Positions 17,881 to 26,747 are shown, counted from the first letter of the stretch. The stretch: 64,000 nucleotides of DNA from Syntrophomonas palmitatica JCM 14374 (GCF_001311885.1 NZ_BBCE01000006.1:1-64000), one strand, 5' to 3'. Numbers and translations: made by a program. The notes: a model not told the origin generated them from the letters alone.

Positions 17881-18438
17881 GTGAAAAAACCAGTAATCTG
17901 GGTAGTAGTTGGAGTTATGGTTTTATGCCTCATATCCGGGATAGGGATGTACAACGGAATGGTAGCTGATAATGAGAACATTGACAACAAATGGGGCGAT
18001 GTCGAGAATTATCTGCAGCGCAGGGCGGACCTGATACCTAATCTGGTTGAAACCACGCGCGCTTACGCCGCACAGGAAACCAAAATATTTACAGGAATCG
18101 CAGAGGCCAGGGCCAAGCTGGCCGGGGCGAATACGGTAGCCGAAAAGGCTCAGGCGGATGCTGAACTAAGCGGGGCTTTAAGCCGTTTGCTGGTAGTAGT
18201 GGAGAGATATCCGCAGCTGAAATCGAATCAGAACTTTCAACAATTGGCTGATGAACTGGCCGGAACCGAAAACCGTTTGGCCGTAGCCCGAAAGGATTAT
18301 AACGCTGCGGTCAGGGCCTACAATACCAGGATTAAAAAATTTCCCGGCAATATAGTAGCGGGAATGGCGGGTTTTGAACCGCGGGAATACTTCGAAGCTG
18401 CTGAGGGAACCCAAAAAGCGCCGCAGGTTAAATTCTAG
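17881..18438 (+). CDS. lemA: LemA family protein
   Basis: This protein of about 185 aa has an N-terminal membrane helix followed by the LemA core: MVADNENIDNKWGDVENYLQ, RADLIPNLVETTRAYA, then the long helix to YNAAVRAYNTRIKKFPGN and the ending GFEPREYFEA. LemA proteins are membrane-anchored, exposed helical hairpins of unclear function, usually beside TPM-domain genes, as here (14-base gap). GTG 17881 with AAAGGGG upstream is preferred over earlier in-frame starts, which would add a non-family extension. Confidence 0.9.
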   Translation: MKKPVIWVVVGVMVLCLISGIGMYNGMVADNENIDNKWGDVENYLQRRADLIPNLVETTRAYAAQETKIFTGIAEARAKLAGANTVAEKAQADAELSGALSRLLVVVERYPQLKSNQNFQQLADELAGTENRLAVARKDYNAAVRAYNTRIKKFPGNIVAGMAGFEPREYFEAAEGTQKAPQVKF

Positions 18439-18452
18439 GCAGGGGGTTTAAC

Positions 18453-19221
18453 ATGCGCAAAACTATCCTCGCCATTACAGTTTTCACCATGCTGTTGCTG
18501 GCGGCAGCTGCAGCACAGGGGGCTGCGGATATACCTGATCCCCCCAGGGAGTTCTATTGTCTGGATCAAGCTGAGGTTCTTTCTGTTGGTACTGAGAATG
18601 CTATCATCAGTTCGGGGCGAGAACTATCAAAAGCAACCGGTGCGCAAATAGTAGTAGTTACTATAAACAGCTTGGGAGATGCGGCGGTCGAAGACTATGC
18701 CAACGAACTTTTCAGGAAATGGGGAATCGGTGATAAGAAAAAGAACAATGGGGTACTGCTTTTACTGGCCATGCAAGAACATAAAAGCCGCATTGAAGTA
18801 GGCTACGGCCTGGAGGGCATCTTGCCCGACGGGAAGACCGGCCGCATTCAGGATGAATATTTAATTCCTTTTCTCAAGAAACAGCAATATGACCAGGGAG
18901 TAATTGCCGCCTATAATGCGATTTTGCAGGAAGTAGGGCGGGAATACGGACAGGAATTTAAAGCCATAGCTCCGCAGAATGTTCCTCCGGGCAGCCGTCA
19001 GAACAGTAAATGGTCCTGGATGGACGTGCTGCTGATTCTACTGGCCGTGTGGGCAATATATTATGGTTGGCGGCGCAGCGGCGGCGGCAGCGGAGGCTTT
19101 AGAGGAGGCGGCGGCTATTTCGGCGGCGGTGGATTTGGCGGAGGCGGAGGTTTCGGCGGGGGCGGAGACTTCGGCGGGGGGCGGCAGCAGCGGCGGCGGA
19201 GGAAGCAGCCGGGATTGGTAA
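18453..19221 (+). CDS. TPM-domain (YgcG family) membrane protein (frameshifted C-terminus)
   Basis: This protein of about 255 aa has a signal peptide, a TPM phosphatase-like domain (DQAEVLSVGTENAI to ILQEVGREYGQEF, containing GYGLEGILPDGKTGRI), one C-terminal helix (MDVLLILLAVWAIYYGWRR) and a Gly-rich tail. As written, the tail runs into an Arg-rich non-family end. Removing one G from the run at 19176-19181 restores the family ending GGGGSSGGGGSSRDW, with stop at 19219-19221. This is one of only two extra-base errors seen. lemA is just upstream and sir2 24 bases downstream, suggesting an operon. Confidence 0.85.
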
Positions 19222-19245
19222 AGAAAATAATACGCAGGGGGTTGG

Positions 19246-20016
19246 ATGGTGAATAGCAAAACATTGCTGGAAAAGGCCGTAAGCATCCTGGCAGGATCCA
19301 ATAATACGGTGGTGGTAACCGGCGCCGGCATCAGCACCGAAGCGGGTATACCCGATTTCAGGGGTGAGAAGGGTATATATCGCACCCTGGGTGAAGACAG
19401 GGTCATGCGTATTATTAATATTGATGCCTTTCATCGCCAGCCTGAAGTCTTCTGGGATTTTTATCGCCGTTACTTTGATTTTCCTCCCGTAGAACCCAGC
19501 CTGGCGCATAAGACCCTGGCTGATATGGAAAGCAAGGGTTTTATAAGGGGTATTGTTACCCAGAATATTGATGGTTTGCACGAAAAGGCCGGGAACCGTA
19601 ATGTTATCGCTGTACATGGAACAGCAGACCGGTTTATATGCACCAACCATAAATGTCGGCGGGTTTACGAGGCCGAGTATGTTCGTGATTTCCCGCAGAT
19701 TGTTCCTGCCTGCTCAGCATGTGGCGGGGTCATTAAGCCGGATGTGGTGCTTTTCGGTGAGGCGATCCAGAATTATATGGATGCCCGTCAGCTGATTCTG
19801 GAGGCTAAAGTGCTGGTGGTAATTGGTTCATCATTGACCGTATACCCGCTGGCCGGTTTTGTGAAGGAATTCAGCAGCTTTTACCAGGATTTGATTATTA
19901 TTAATAAAGGCCCCACACATCTTGATCATGCGGCCCTGGTTAAAATTGAGGTGGAAAACACTACGGGGGAAATATTGCAGGAGATCAACAGGCAGTTACA
20001 GATATTAAAGAGATAA
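19246..20016 (+). CDS. Sir2-family NAD-dependent protein deacylase
   Basis: This 256-aa sirtuin has all catalytic parts: NAD-binding VTGAGISTEAGIPDFRG, the TQNIDGLHEKAG segment, catalytic His in AVHGTA, a four-Cys zinc module (CTNHKC and CSACGG) and the closing VIGSSLTVYPLAG. It should remove acetyl or other acyl groups from lysines using NAD+. In CoA-ester-using anaerobes such enzymes are thought to reverse non-enzymatic acylation, which is inference here. ATG 19246 follows AGGGGG. It shares the lemA-tpm transcription direction. Confidence 0.92.
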   Translation: MVNSKTLLEKAVSILAGSNNTVVVTGAGISTEAGIPDFRGEKGIYRTLGEDRVMRIINIDAFHRQPEVFWDFYRRYFDFPPVEPSLAHKTLADMESKGFIRGIVTQNIDGLHEKAGNRNVIAVHGTADRFICTNHKCRRVYEAEYVRDFPQIVPACSACGGVIKPDVVLFGEAIQNYMDARQLILEAKVLVVIGSSLTVYPLAGFVKEFSSFYQDLIIINKGPTHLDHAALVKIEVENTTGEILQEINRQLQILKR

Positions 20017-20024
20017 CGGGGAAA

Positions 20025-20938
20025 TTATACCTGCTGGTATACACCCTTCTCGATTTCGGCGATCAAACCCAGCTGCAGAAGATGTTTAAGATGATTAAAA
20101 ACGGTCATGCGTTCCCAAAACACCTCATAGATGTTGCCGGCCTGGGGGAAAACCAGCTTGTAGTCACCGAGCTGCGGCAGTGTATGAGGTGATTGCAAAA
20201 TATCGAAAATCCTGGCGTCGCGATCAATGACCACCTGGATATAGGCCTGCAGTTTCTTTTGAATATTATCTGTTTGTACCTGTCGATGAGATGGGACTAT
20301 TACAGCGGGGTCCAGTGCTTGGATTCTTCGTACCGAGTTTATCAACTGGCCTATGTCAGCACTGGCGCTGCTGTACCAGGGACCGCTTTCCACGAGGTCG
20401 ATATCCGCACTGAAAAGGATATTTTCTTTTTTCAAGTAGAAACCGTAATGTCCGGCGGTATGACCTGGCAGGTGCATAGCTATAATAGTATGGGCGCCAG
20501 GTTGATTTCCTGGTTATCGCAAAAAGTACCGGCAAGGGGAATGGTTCTGAATCCAGGTTTAACCGGAACGTCATCGGGGAGAGGCACTACCTGGCCAAAA
20601 GCGTCACGTTCCGCTCCAGGCATGATCTGCTGCCAGAGATCATAGCCGTGGAAGGCGAGGTATTCCTCCTGATTAATATAGGTTTGACTTTCTTCCCGGC
20701 CAGCCCACAATTGCGCATTGGGGAAGAACGAGTCGCCGTGCAGGTGGTCAAAGTGAAAATGAGATATTAAGGCCAGCTGAATTTCTTGGCAGGGCAGGTC
20801 GCTAAAGGCCCGGCCTCCGGCTCCCAGGTCAATTACAGCGGAATGTTCGTCCTCGATGTACATGCAGTTGCCATAAGGATAACGGGGCTTAACGGGCGGT
20901 TTCACTACCCAAATTCCTTTTTCAAGCTTAATCAGCAT
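20025..20938 (-). CDS. Metallo-beta-lactamase-fold hydrolase with C-terminal winged helix (frameshift)
   Basis: One missing base in the CC at 20497-20498 splits this gene; repaired, it encodes about 304 aa. The first part holds the zinc motif SHFHFDHLHGD, the second HLPGHTAGHYGFY and the metal Asp in FSADIDL, and the last 100 residues resemble the helical cap/winged helix of this family (NHLKHLLQLGLIAEIEKG). A hydrolase acting on thioesters or small esters is likely; the substrate is unknown. It is convergent with sir2, with nine bases between the stop codons. Confidence 0.85.
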
Positions 20939-20965
20939 ATTTTTCTCCAGCTAATTTAACAGAAG

Positions 20966-20996
20966 GCCAGGGATGAAATTATCTTGCATCCCTGGC
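20966..20996 (-). terminator. Strong hairpin between the crotonase and hydrolase genes
   Basis: GCCAGGGATG and CATCCCTGGC form a perfect 10-bp stem with an 11-base loop, just after the crotonase gene on the minus strand. The downstream minus-strand sequence is only moderately T-rich (cttctgttaaatt), so it may be a weak terminator or an mRNA 3'-end stabiliser. Confidence 0.5.
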
Positions 20997-21019
20997 TATT
21001 TCGATCTGATGCGCCTGAT

Positions 21020-21778
21020 TTATTTGGATTTATTCAGGGTGTTTAAGATAATCATGTTTTGATTGCGGTTTTCCAGCTGTATGGCTGCTTCGAGCCCCGG
21101 GCAGTCCAGGTTAAGGTTTATGGCTTCCTTGGTAAGTTTTATTACAAAAGGTTCTTTGCTGGCAATTACCTGGGCAATTTCCATAGCTTTATCCATGAGT
21201 TGATCGCGTTCCACACAGTAGGAAGCCAAGCCTAATTGCATAGCTTCATCAGCCTTAATAAAGCGGCCGGTATACATGAGTTCATAAGCCCTGCCGGCCG
21301 GAATTAAACGGGTCAGGAAATAGCTGGACCCCATGTCCGCGCCGCCAATTCCCACATTAATAAAAGCAGCGTTAAAACGGGCATCGGGGGTAATGATTCT
21401 GATGTCGGAGGCCAGCGCAAAGCACATGCCCGCGCCTGCGGCTGCGCCGTGGACTGCACAAATAATAGGCTGCGGCATCTGACGCATAGCCAGTTCTATC
21501 CGGCCCAGATCCAGCTGGAAATCATACATTCCCGGACCGTTCATAATATTAGGCTGGAAACAATCAGCCACATCCATGCCCCCGCAGAATCCCTTTTCAG
21601 CTTCTGAGCGTAATATTACCACGCGGATATCCAGGTTGTGTGCTAAACCGGTCCAAAGATCACAGAGCTCATTAACCATCTGACGATTCATAGCATTAAG
21701 TTTATCCGGGCGATTCAGGCCCACAATCAATATGCCGTTTTCTTTTTCCTCCAGTTTTAAGGTTTCATATGTTTTCAC
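21020..21778 (-). CDS. Enoyl-CoA hydratase/isomerase (crotonase) family protein
   Basis: This 252-aa crotonase shows the oxyanion-hole segments EKGFCGGMDVADCF and CAVHGAAAGAGMCFALASD, and the conserved NVGIGGADMGSSYFLTRLIP. Of the two catalytic glutamates of true enoyl-CoA hydratases, the first position here is Ala/Gly-rich (AAGAGM) and the second is Gly-Ala-Asp, so the reaction could be isomerisation, hydration or another CoA-ester reaction. GTG 21778 follows GAGGGGG. No other beta-oxidation gene is adjacent. Confidence 0.85.
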   Translation of the reverse strand: MKTYETLKLEEKENGILIVGLNRPDKLNAMNRQMVNELCDLWTGLAHNLDIRVVILRSEAEKGFCGGMDVADCFQPNIMNGPGMYDFQLDLGRIELAMRQMPQPIICAVHGAAAGAGMCFALASDIRIITPDARFNAAFINVGIGGADMGSSYFLTRLIPAGRAYELMYTGRFIKADEAMQLGLASYCVERDQLMDKAMEIAQVIASKEPFVIKLTKEAINLNLDCPGLEAAIQLENRNQNMIILNTLNKSK

Positions 21779-21994
21779 TTGGTAACCCCCTCAACAAATT
21801 TTTTATAATTTGATGATATCACATTATTACGTGTACGTTTTATTTTATTAATAATTATTTACTTAACATAAATTTACAGCCTGGGCGCGGCCAAGGTATT
21901 GAATTTGTGTCAACTGCTTAAACTTGACCATTATTTGGCACAAAAAAAGGCTCACCTTGGCGGTGAACCCAAATTAAATTCAGGAGGATACAGA

Positions 21995-22156
21995 CTAATC
22001 CATTGGTCCGCCTTCCCAATACTGCCTGATTTTACGCAGGGCATAACCCCCAAAAAACAGACCGTTCATGAATGCCAGCGGAATAGCCGCGGCGCCAAAC
22101 CAGTGGACTTTCTGTTTCATATCTTCTTTACCGTCAGTTGTGCGATATCTAGTCAT
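21995..22156 (-). CDS. 53-aa hypothetical membrane protein
   Basis: From ATG 22156, five bases after a strong GGAGGG site, the peptide reads MTRYRTTDGKEDMKQKVHWF, then a hydrophobic segment (GAAAIPLAFMNGLFFGGYAL) and the charged end RKIRQYWEGGPMD. It is a single-pass membrane protein with a polar N-terminus. No named family is recognised, but the ribosome site and coding-like composition support a real gene. Confidence 0.65.
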   Translation of the reverse strand: MTRYRTTDGKEDMKQKVHWFGAAAIPLAFMNGLFFGGYALRKIRQYWEGGPMD

Positions 22157-22218
22157 TCTATCCCTCCTTACATATCTATTTTGAACGAAAAAGCCGCAAA
22201 TATAGCAGGATATAATTA

Positions 22219-22320
22219 TCATTTTTTATTTTTTAAGGAAGGAATTACCCGTTGAAAGGCTAGATAGAATAAAGTGCCTGCAATTAATATAACTAGAAAT
22301 AAACTTAAAATTTTTTCCAA
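22219..22320 (-). CDS. 33-aa putative membrane micropeptide
   Basis: TTG 22320 starts a 33-residue frame: MEKILSLFLVILIAGTLFYL, then AFQRVIPSLKNKK. It is one transmembrane helix with a basic C-terminal tail. A weak GGTGATG lies seven or so bases upstream. It precedes the 53-aa membrane protein on the same strand by 62 bases, so the two may form a small operon. Confidence 0.4.
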   Translation of the reverse strand: MEKILSLFLVILIAGTLFYLAFQRVIPSLKNKK

Positions 22321-22426
22321 CACAAATCATCACCAGGTATAATCTGCCGCCTAAAACCTGTTTTTATGCAATTTCATGTGAAGTGAAGAATGAAAAGTGA
22401 GGAGTAAGCAGTGAGGATAAATACGC

Positions 22427-22484
22427 TTTAACCTTCTGCGTTTTGTCATACCCTTCAGTTAAAATCTGTGTTAATCTGCGGCTA
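22427..22484. repeat. Copy of the 'tctgcg/tctgtg' intergenic repeat
   Basis: The stretch contains ttctgcgttttgtcat and, at 22461-22482, aaaatctgtgttaatctgcg. The latter matches the core of copies at 30.8, 34.9, 43.2, 47.6 and 49.4 kb. Its end overlaps the 3' end of the adjacent minus-strand gene, so the repeat supplies that gene's last codons and stop. Confidence 0.6.
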
Positions 22485-23037
22485 TTTTCTTACTCCGCGG
22501 CATGCAGATTATTTCCCGCACTTCCGTTTTAAAAAAGTTTTTTGAATGGGCGGGTGCAGCTACGATTGCGGTATCGGCGCCTTCAATGGTACCGCCGATA
22601 GATACTACCTCCTGATTGTAGGGGATTAAGCCTGCATCCAGCGCCATTATAGCTATTTCTACCGCTACTTTTAAACCTTGTCCCATGATGCGCAGGGTTT
22701 GGGCCATAATTTCGGATGGATACACCCCGCCGAATTGATTGCGGAGAGCGCGGTCGGCGCCGGCAAAAAAGTGCGTGGCAGTAAGAACCTTTACTCCCTT
22801 TTGCATCAGTTCTTGCCTGACGGCGGGGTCCATTTCATTTTCACCGGGATTTTGAAATCCATTATGGTGGGTTACACAGATAATTTCCAGACCAGCCCCC
22901 TGCTCCAAGGCCAGCTGAGCGGTTTCGCCTGAACATGAGGCTACCAGCAAATACTGGAGATTCAGGGCTCTTGCTCTGGCGATGGCCAAATCCAGGGTTC
23001 CTTGAGTATTTTGTCTGCCCGCATATTCCCAAAACAT
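22471..23037 (-). CDS. Pyruvate kinase alpha/beta (C-terminal)-domain-like protein
   Basis: This 188-aa protein is a free-standing version of the pyruvate kinase C-terminal domain. The family pattern runs from LDLAIARARALNLQYLLVAS through SGETAQLAL and VTHHNGFQNPG to EIAIMALDAGLIPYNQEVVS and GGTIEGADTAIVAAPAHS. It lacks the catalytic barrel, so it is not a kinase; the domain could bind an effector. ATG 23037 sits behind AAGGAGGTT, which overlaps the end of the upstream HD-GYP gene, suggesting translational coupling. The last codons fall inside an intergenic repeat. Confidence 0.8.
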   Translation of the reverse strand: MFWEYAGRQNTQGTLDLAIARARALNLQYLLVASCSGETAQLALEQGAGLEIICVTHHNGFQNPGENEMDPAVRQELMQKGVKVLTATHFFAGADRALRNQFGGVYPSEIMAQTLRIMGQGLKVAVEIAIMALDAGLIPYNQEVVSIGGTIEGADTAIVAAPAHSKNFFKTEVREIICMPRSKKIAAD

Positions 23038-23040
23038 ATT

Positions 23041-24162
23041 TTAAACCTCCTTAGCTGGACAATTATGACGGATTTGCTGCCGCAGTTGGGCTAATTCTTG
23101 GTCGGAAATAACCCTTACCACGATAACCGTATCCATTTTTGATAAATCCACTTCATGTGGTTGAGACAGCCGGTGAAAATTATTGTCATAAACAACTTTA
23201 ACCACCGGGCGTGTAGGGTGCTGCCGGTTAATATCCACAACGATGCCGATATTACCTGAACTCAACTCCACGACACTGCCAACCGGATATACAGCAATAT
23301 TGGCAATAAGCGCGTTGACGCTATTAGGATCTAAATAAATACCGGCCATACGTTTCATAATGTGCAGGGTCTGGCTTAGAGAATATGAAGCCCGGTAAGG
23401 ACGGTCAGCCATAAGGGCGTCAAAAACATCAGCCACAGCAACAATGCGGGCATATTCATGAATATCACTGCCGGTTAATTTGCGGGGATAGCCCTGACCA
23501 TCCCAGCGCTCGTGATGCTGGAACGCTATATGAGCAGAAAGCAGGGAAATCTCATCATATTGGCGCAGGATGTTAAAACCATATTCAGCATGCCGTTTGA
23601 TTTCCTGGTATTCCTCAGCAGTCAGGTCACCCGGTTTATTAAGCAAAGAATTATCTATCCTGGTTTTACCCACATCATGCATCAGTGCTCCGATGCCAAG
23701 TTCTCTTAATTTAGTATCATTATATCCCATCGTGATTCCTGTCATTATGGAAAGAACGCATACATTAACCGAATGGGCAAAAGTATAATCGTCAAAGGCC
23801 CTTATGTCGGATAATTGTATTAGTACATCATGGTTGCTCAAGAGTTCGTCAACGATATTGGCAACTGTATTTTGCACCAGACGCACATTCATTTTGTGCT
23901 TATTGGCAAGCCCCGTAAAGTTTTCTTTGATAATTTGAATGGTTTCACGCCGGGTTTCCTCGGATATCACATCTTTGATATCCACATCTTCAAACAGTTC
24001 ATCGCGTACATAAACGGAGACAATGCCAAGTTCCATCAGACGGCTGATATAATTTTCATGTAAAACCGTACCCGTATGTAAGAGCACCCGGCCATCACTA
24101 TTGAAAACTGGCCGGGCTACAATCATATCGGATTCCAGTTTGTCTATCGCTACGCGCCGCAT
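23041..24162 (-). CDS. HD-GYP domain cyclic di-GMP phosphodiesterase
   Basis: This 373-aa protein has an N-terminal DUF3391-like segment (KLESDMIVARPVFNSDGRVL), then an HD-GYP domain with HDVGKTRIDNSLL, the metal-binding HHERWDGQGYP and ADVFDALMADRPYR. A C-terminal beta-rich extension of about 80 residues (VGSVVELSSGNIGIVVDINR) is common in this subgroup. It should hydrolyse cyclic di-GMP, opposing the two cyclases at 12 and 15-17 kb. It is probably cotranscribed with the small pyruvate-kinase-domain gene. Confidence 0.9.
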   Translation of the reverse strand: MRRVAIDKLESDMIVARPVFNSDGRVLLHTGTVLHENYISRLMELGIVSVYVRDELFEDVDIKDVISEETRRETIQIIKENFTGLANKHKMNVRLVQNTVANIVDELLSNHDVLIQLSDIRAFDDYTFAHSVNVCVLSIMTGITMGYNDTKLRELGIGALMHDVGKTRIDNSLLNKPGDLTAEEYQEIKRHAEYGFNILRQYDEISLLSAHIAFQHHERWDGQGYPRKLTGSDIHEYARIVAVADVFDALMADRPYRASYSLSQTLHIMKRMAGIYLDPNSVNALIANIAVYPVGSVVELSSGNIGIVVDINRQHPTRPVVKVVYDNNFHRLSQPHEVDLSKMDTVIVVRVISDQELAQLRQQIRHNCPAKEV

Positions 24163-24386
24163 AAAATCACCTGCATTAATATGATATGTTAAAGTATAAA
24201 TAAAATCATTCGCCTAATAAGGATTCACTTCCTGCTTTATACTCGGAATTTTTGCGTTATTAAGGGCACTGGCAAGGCCTGACTTATATTGAAAAATAAA
24301 GGATGGAACCGGGGGTTGTGCGTTGCGATATTAAGGGCATAATGATAGATTAGAATCAACAGAAGTCAACCAACAGGAGATCGTGA

Positions 24387-26375
24387 ATGAAAAAGAAAAA
24401 ATCTGCCTTTCCCCGGTCCCTATTAAAAAACCTGATTGAGGAAATCCGCAAACTGGTAGACAGCAATGAAGGACGTATCTTCATGCTGGAAATGATAGAA
24501 GATGTACCGTATGCGATGCGCATACAAGTCATAGAATCATTGTCTTCTTTCTATGAAGAAGAAATGGTCAGCTTTTTTTATTTGCTGAAAAGTGAATATG
24601 GAAAGGAACTGGAGAAAACCTGCGACCGCGCTTTGGAAAAATTCCGGTTAGCCGGGCTTGATATGACAAATCATCTGGAGATCAAAGGTTCTTTCTATAA
24701 AGCTTATGCCAGCTGCACTCGCCACGGAGGCAGGATGACTTTGGATGTCGCCTGGGATACAGGCCATAATAAACTGCAGGTGGAATGCTTTTATCTGACT
24801 TTTAACCCTGACGGAATTCATAGTTTCTTTGTTATTGACGATATGTCCAAAAAACAATATGAACAGGACCGCCGGGCGTTATCAGATATTGTGCAGCTGA
24901 GTCTGGATGAAGCGTGTACCCTGATAAATGAGGCCTATGCGTTTAATGTCCGTAATATGACACGGCCGGCCCTGGGACGGTTTTTGTACGAGAAATATCT
25001 CGCGCAGGTTCCATCTGCCATCGATATTAACGCGTTAATGAGCAAAGTCAGCCAGCGTCTGACCCCCAGACAGGTGGTAAACAGTTATTTTCATGCTGTG
25101 AAATCCCGTGATTATGTATTATTGCGGTATATTTGCTCCGGACGTGAATATAATCTGGATTTTGCAGCATTTGATCCTGCCGCGTTTATTAAATCGGGGA
25201 GCATCATCCTGGAAGGCCAGGCCCAGGAAGTTAAAGGTTCTCGCCAAACCGCCCGGGTGGGGGCTTATTCTCTTACCCTTGAAGAGGGCAAGGTCTATAA
25301 GACCGAGTATTATTTTTACCTCTTAACCGCCCAGGGGACATGGTTTATCGGCGATATTGAGCAGGTTGGCTGTGAGTTAATTACCGAAGATTCAGGGTAT
25401 CATCCCCTAAATATTACGGTTTACTGCCGGGTTTATGAGGTTTTAAGCCTGGACGCCCTGTTTGAATTACTGGACGGAGTGGATAATATTCGCGAAATTC
25501 AGGAGCTGCCTTATGGTATGCATATGAGAGTCAGCGCCTATGAGGATGATTTTAATCATGGGGTGGCTCTGCTGGCCGGAGTTATAGCCGACCTGGTGGT
25601 AAACGGCGATGAATTCGTGGTCATTGCCCGGGATATAGATACTTTAAACGAATATCATGAGCTTTTTGCCGGAGAATATAATGCCCCGTTAATCTCCCGG
25701 GGAGAGTATCAGGTGGGATTAATGACCGCTTACGGCTACCTGAACGGAAGCTATAATTCCTTTGAGGACATTCTCTTACAGGAAGAGGGCGAATTCTGTA
25801 CTCAGGATGGTATGCGCCTCTTGACCGCCCGTTATTTTGTTAAAGATCATCATTTGGTCAGAAAGCAGATTGAGGAGCTGAAAAGCTTTGCCATTGAACT
25901 GGAAGATGGGTTCATGGCTTATTACCGGATGGACAGCGAACCTCCCAGCGCAGGGATGTTTGTTGAATACTTGCTGGGACCAGGATGGCTTTCCATATCT
26001 GCTTTTGGCGAACACGATCACAAGATAGCCCGCCAGCAGTTTGAGGAGAAAATGTATGACTGCCTGGAGTATGAGGGCTTGGAGCTGAGGGAAGAAGGAA
26101 TTTTCGATATACTCACCGCCAATGTTAAGAAACAATACCCTGATTTGGAAAACAAACTAAAAGATATTTACCTGGATAAATGGTACTATTCGCACTTGGC
26201 TTCCCTGCGCGGCATGAGCCCGTCCGAAGCCTGTCAAACCGAGGAAGGCAGCCAGTTGTTGTGGGCCATGTTTAAGAAAATCAAACAGAATGAAAACAAA
26301 CAATTTACTTATGGGCGCAGGCATAGGATTGCCTTGAATGAATATATCCGTAAGGTTGAACAAAAAAAACCATAA
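24387..26375 (+). CDS. Large protein of unknown function (662 aa)
   Basis: This gene is not recognised as a family. The 662-aa product has no signal peptide or membrane helix and is acidic and aromatic-rich. Residues 1-100 are helical. Residues 230-330 resemble an NTF2-like or SEC-C-associated fold (TPRQVVNSYFHAVKSRDYVL to YFYLLTAQGTWFIGDIEQVG). About 370-590 looks alpha/beta. Near the C-terminus, KWYYSHLASLRGMSPSEACQ followed by TEEGSQLL matches the W-x(5,7)-L-x-G-x-(T/S)P-x-EA motif seen in SEC-C proteins and some antitoxins. Start ATG 24387 follows AGGAGATC. It lies alone just upstream of the T-box promoter. Confidence 0.85.
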   Translation: MKKKKSAFPRSLLKNLIEEIRKLVDSNEGRIFMLEMIEDVPYAMRIQVIESLSSFYEEEMVSFFYLLKSEYGKELEKTCDRALEKFRLAGLDMTNHLEIKGSFYKAYASCTRHGGRMTLDVAWDTGHNKLQVECFYLTFNPDGIHSFFVIDDMSKKQYEQDRRALSDIVQLSLDEACTLINEAYAFNVRNMTRPALGRFLYEKYLAQVPSAIDINALMSKVSQRLTPRQVVNSYFHAVKSRDYVLLRYICSGREYNLDFAAFDPAAFIKSGSIILEGQAQEVKGSRQTARVGAYSLTLEEGKVYKTEYYFYLLTAQGTWFIGDIEQVGCELITEDSGYHPLNITVYCRVYEVLSLDALFELLDGVDNIREIQELPYGMHMRVSAYEDDFNHGVALLAGVIADLVVNGDEFVVIARDIDTLNEYHELFAGEYNAPLISRGEYQVGLMTAYGYLNGSYNSFEDILLQEEGEFCTQDGMRLLTARYFVKDHHLVRKQIEELKSFAIELEDGFMAYYRMDSEPPSAGMFVEYLLGPGWLSISAFGEHDHKIARQQFEEKMYDCLEYEGLELREEGIFDILTANVKKQYPDLENKLKDIYLDKWYYSHLASLRGMSPSEACQTEEGSQLLWAMFKKIKQNENKQFTYGRRHRIALNEYIRKVEQKKP

Positions 26376-26390
26376 TAAGGCTGAAAATTG

Positions 26391-26419
26391 TTGACATGCT
26401 CTCCACCTTTCAATATACT
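26391..26419 (+). promoter_or_regulatory. Sigma-A promoter of the branched-chain amino acid locus
   Basis: A perfect TTGACA (26391-26396), a 17-base spacer and TATACT (26414-26419) form a near-consensus vegetative promoter, right before the T-box leader. It begins 16 bases after the preceding stop codon. Confidence 0.88.
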
Positions 26420-26424
26420 CTATA

Positions 26425-26724
26425 GATAACAATCTAATATACAAGAGCGATGAAGGGAACTGACCTGTTAAATCCCTTGATGAAAGAGAGCCGGGGCAGG
26501 TGCAAGCCGGTATCAATATTTACAGGGAGCTCATCCCAGAGCTGCTATCTGAAAGGTCTCTTGACTCAGTAGGTGGCGCCGGACGAAGAAGTCTGTTAAA
26601 AAGTCTGCATATTTGCTTAGGTTTGTATGCTGCAAGAGGTTCCGCCATTGGCGGAGCAAGCAGGGTGGTACCGCGGGAATTTCCTCTCGTCCCTGAATAC
26701 TATATTCGGATGAGAGGATTTTTG
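26425..26724 (+). ncRNA. T-box riboswitch leader of ilvD
   Basis: The 5' leader shows the hallmark T-box sequence AGGGTGGTACCGCGGG (26662-26677). A terminator stem follows, CCTCTCGTCC (26683-26692) and GGATGAGAGG (26708-26717), with a short T run. Upstream, stem I contains GAGAGCCGGGGCAGGTGC (AGAGAG-type distal loop) and a candidate specifier CUC (Leu) at 26530-26532 in GGGAGCTCATCCC; AUC (Ile) at about 26513 is an alternative. Uncharged tRNA should favour antitermination. The ilv-leu context fits Leu or Ile sensing. Confidence 0.92.
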
Positions 26725-26747
26725 TATTTAAAGGAGGACAAGATTCT

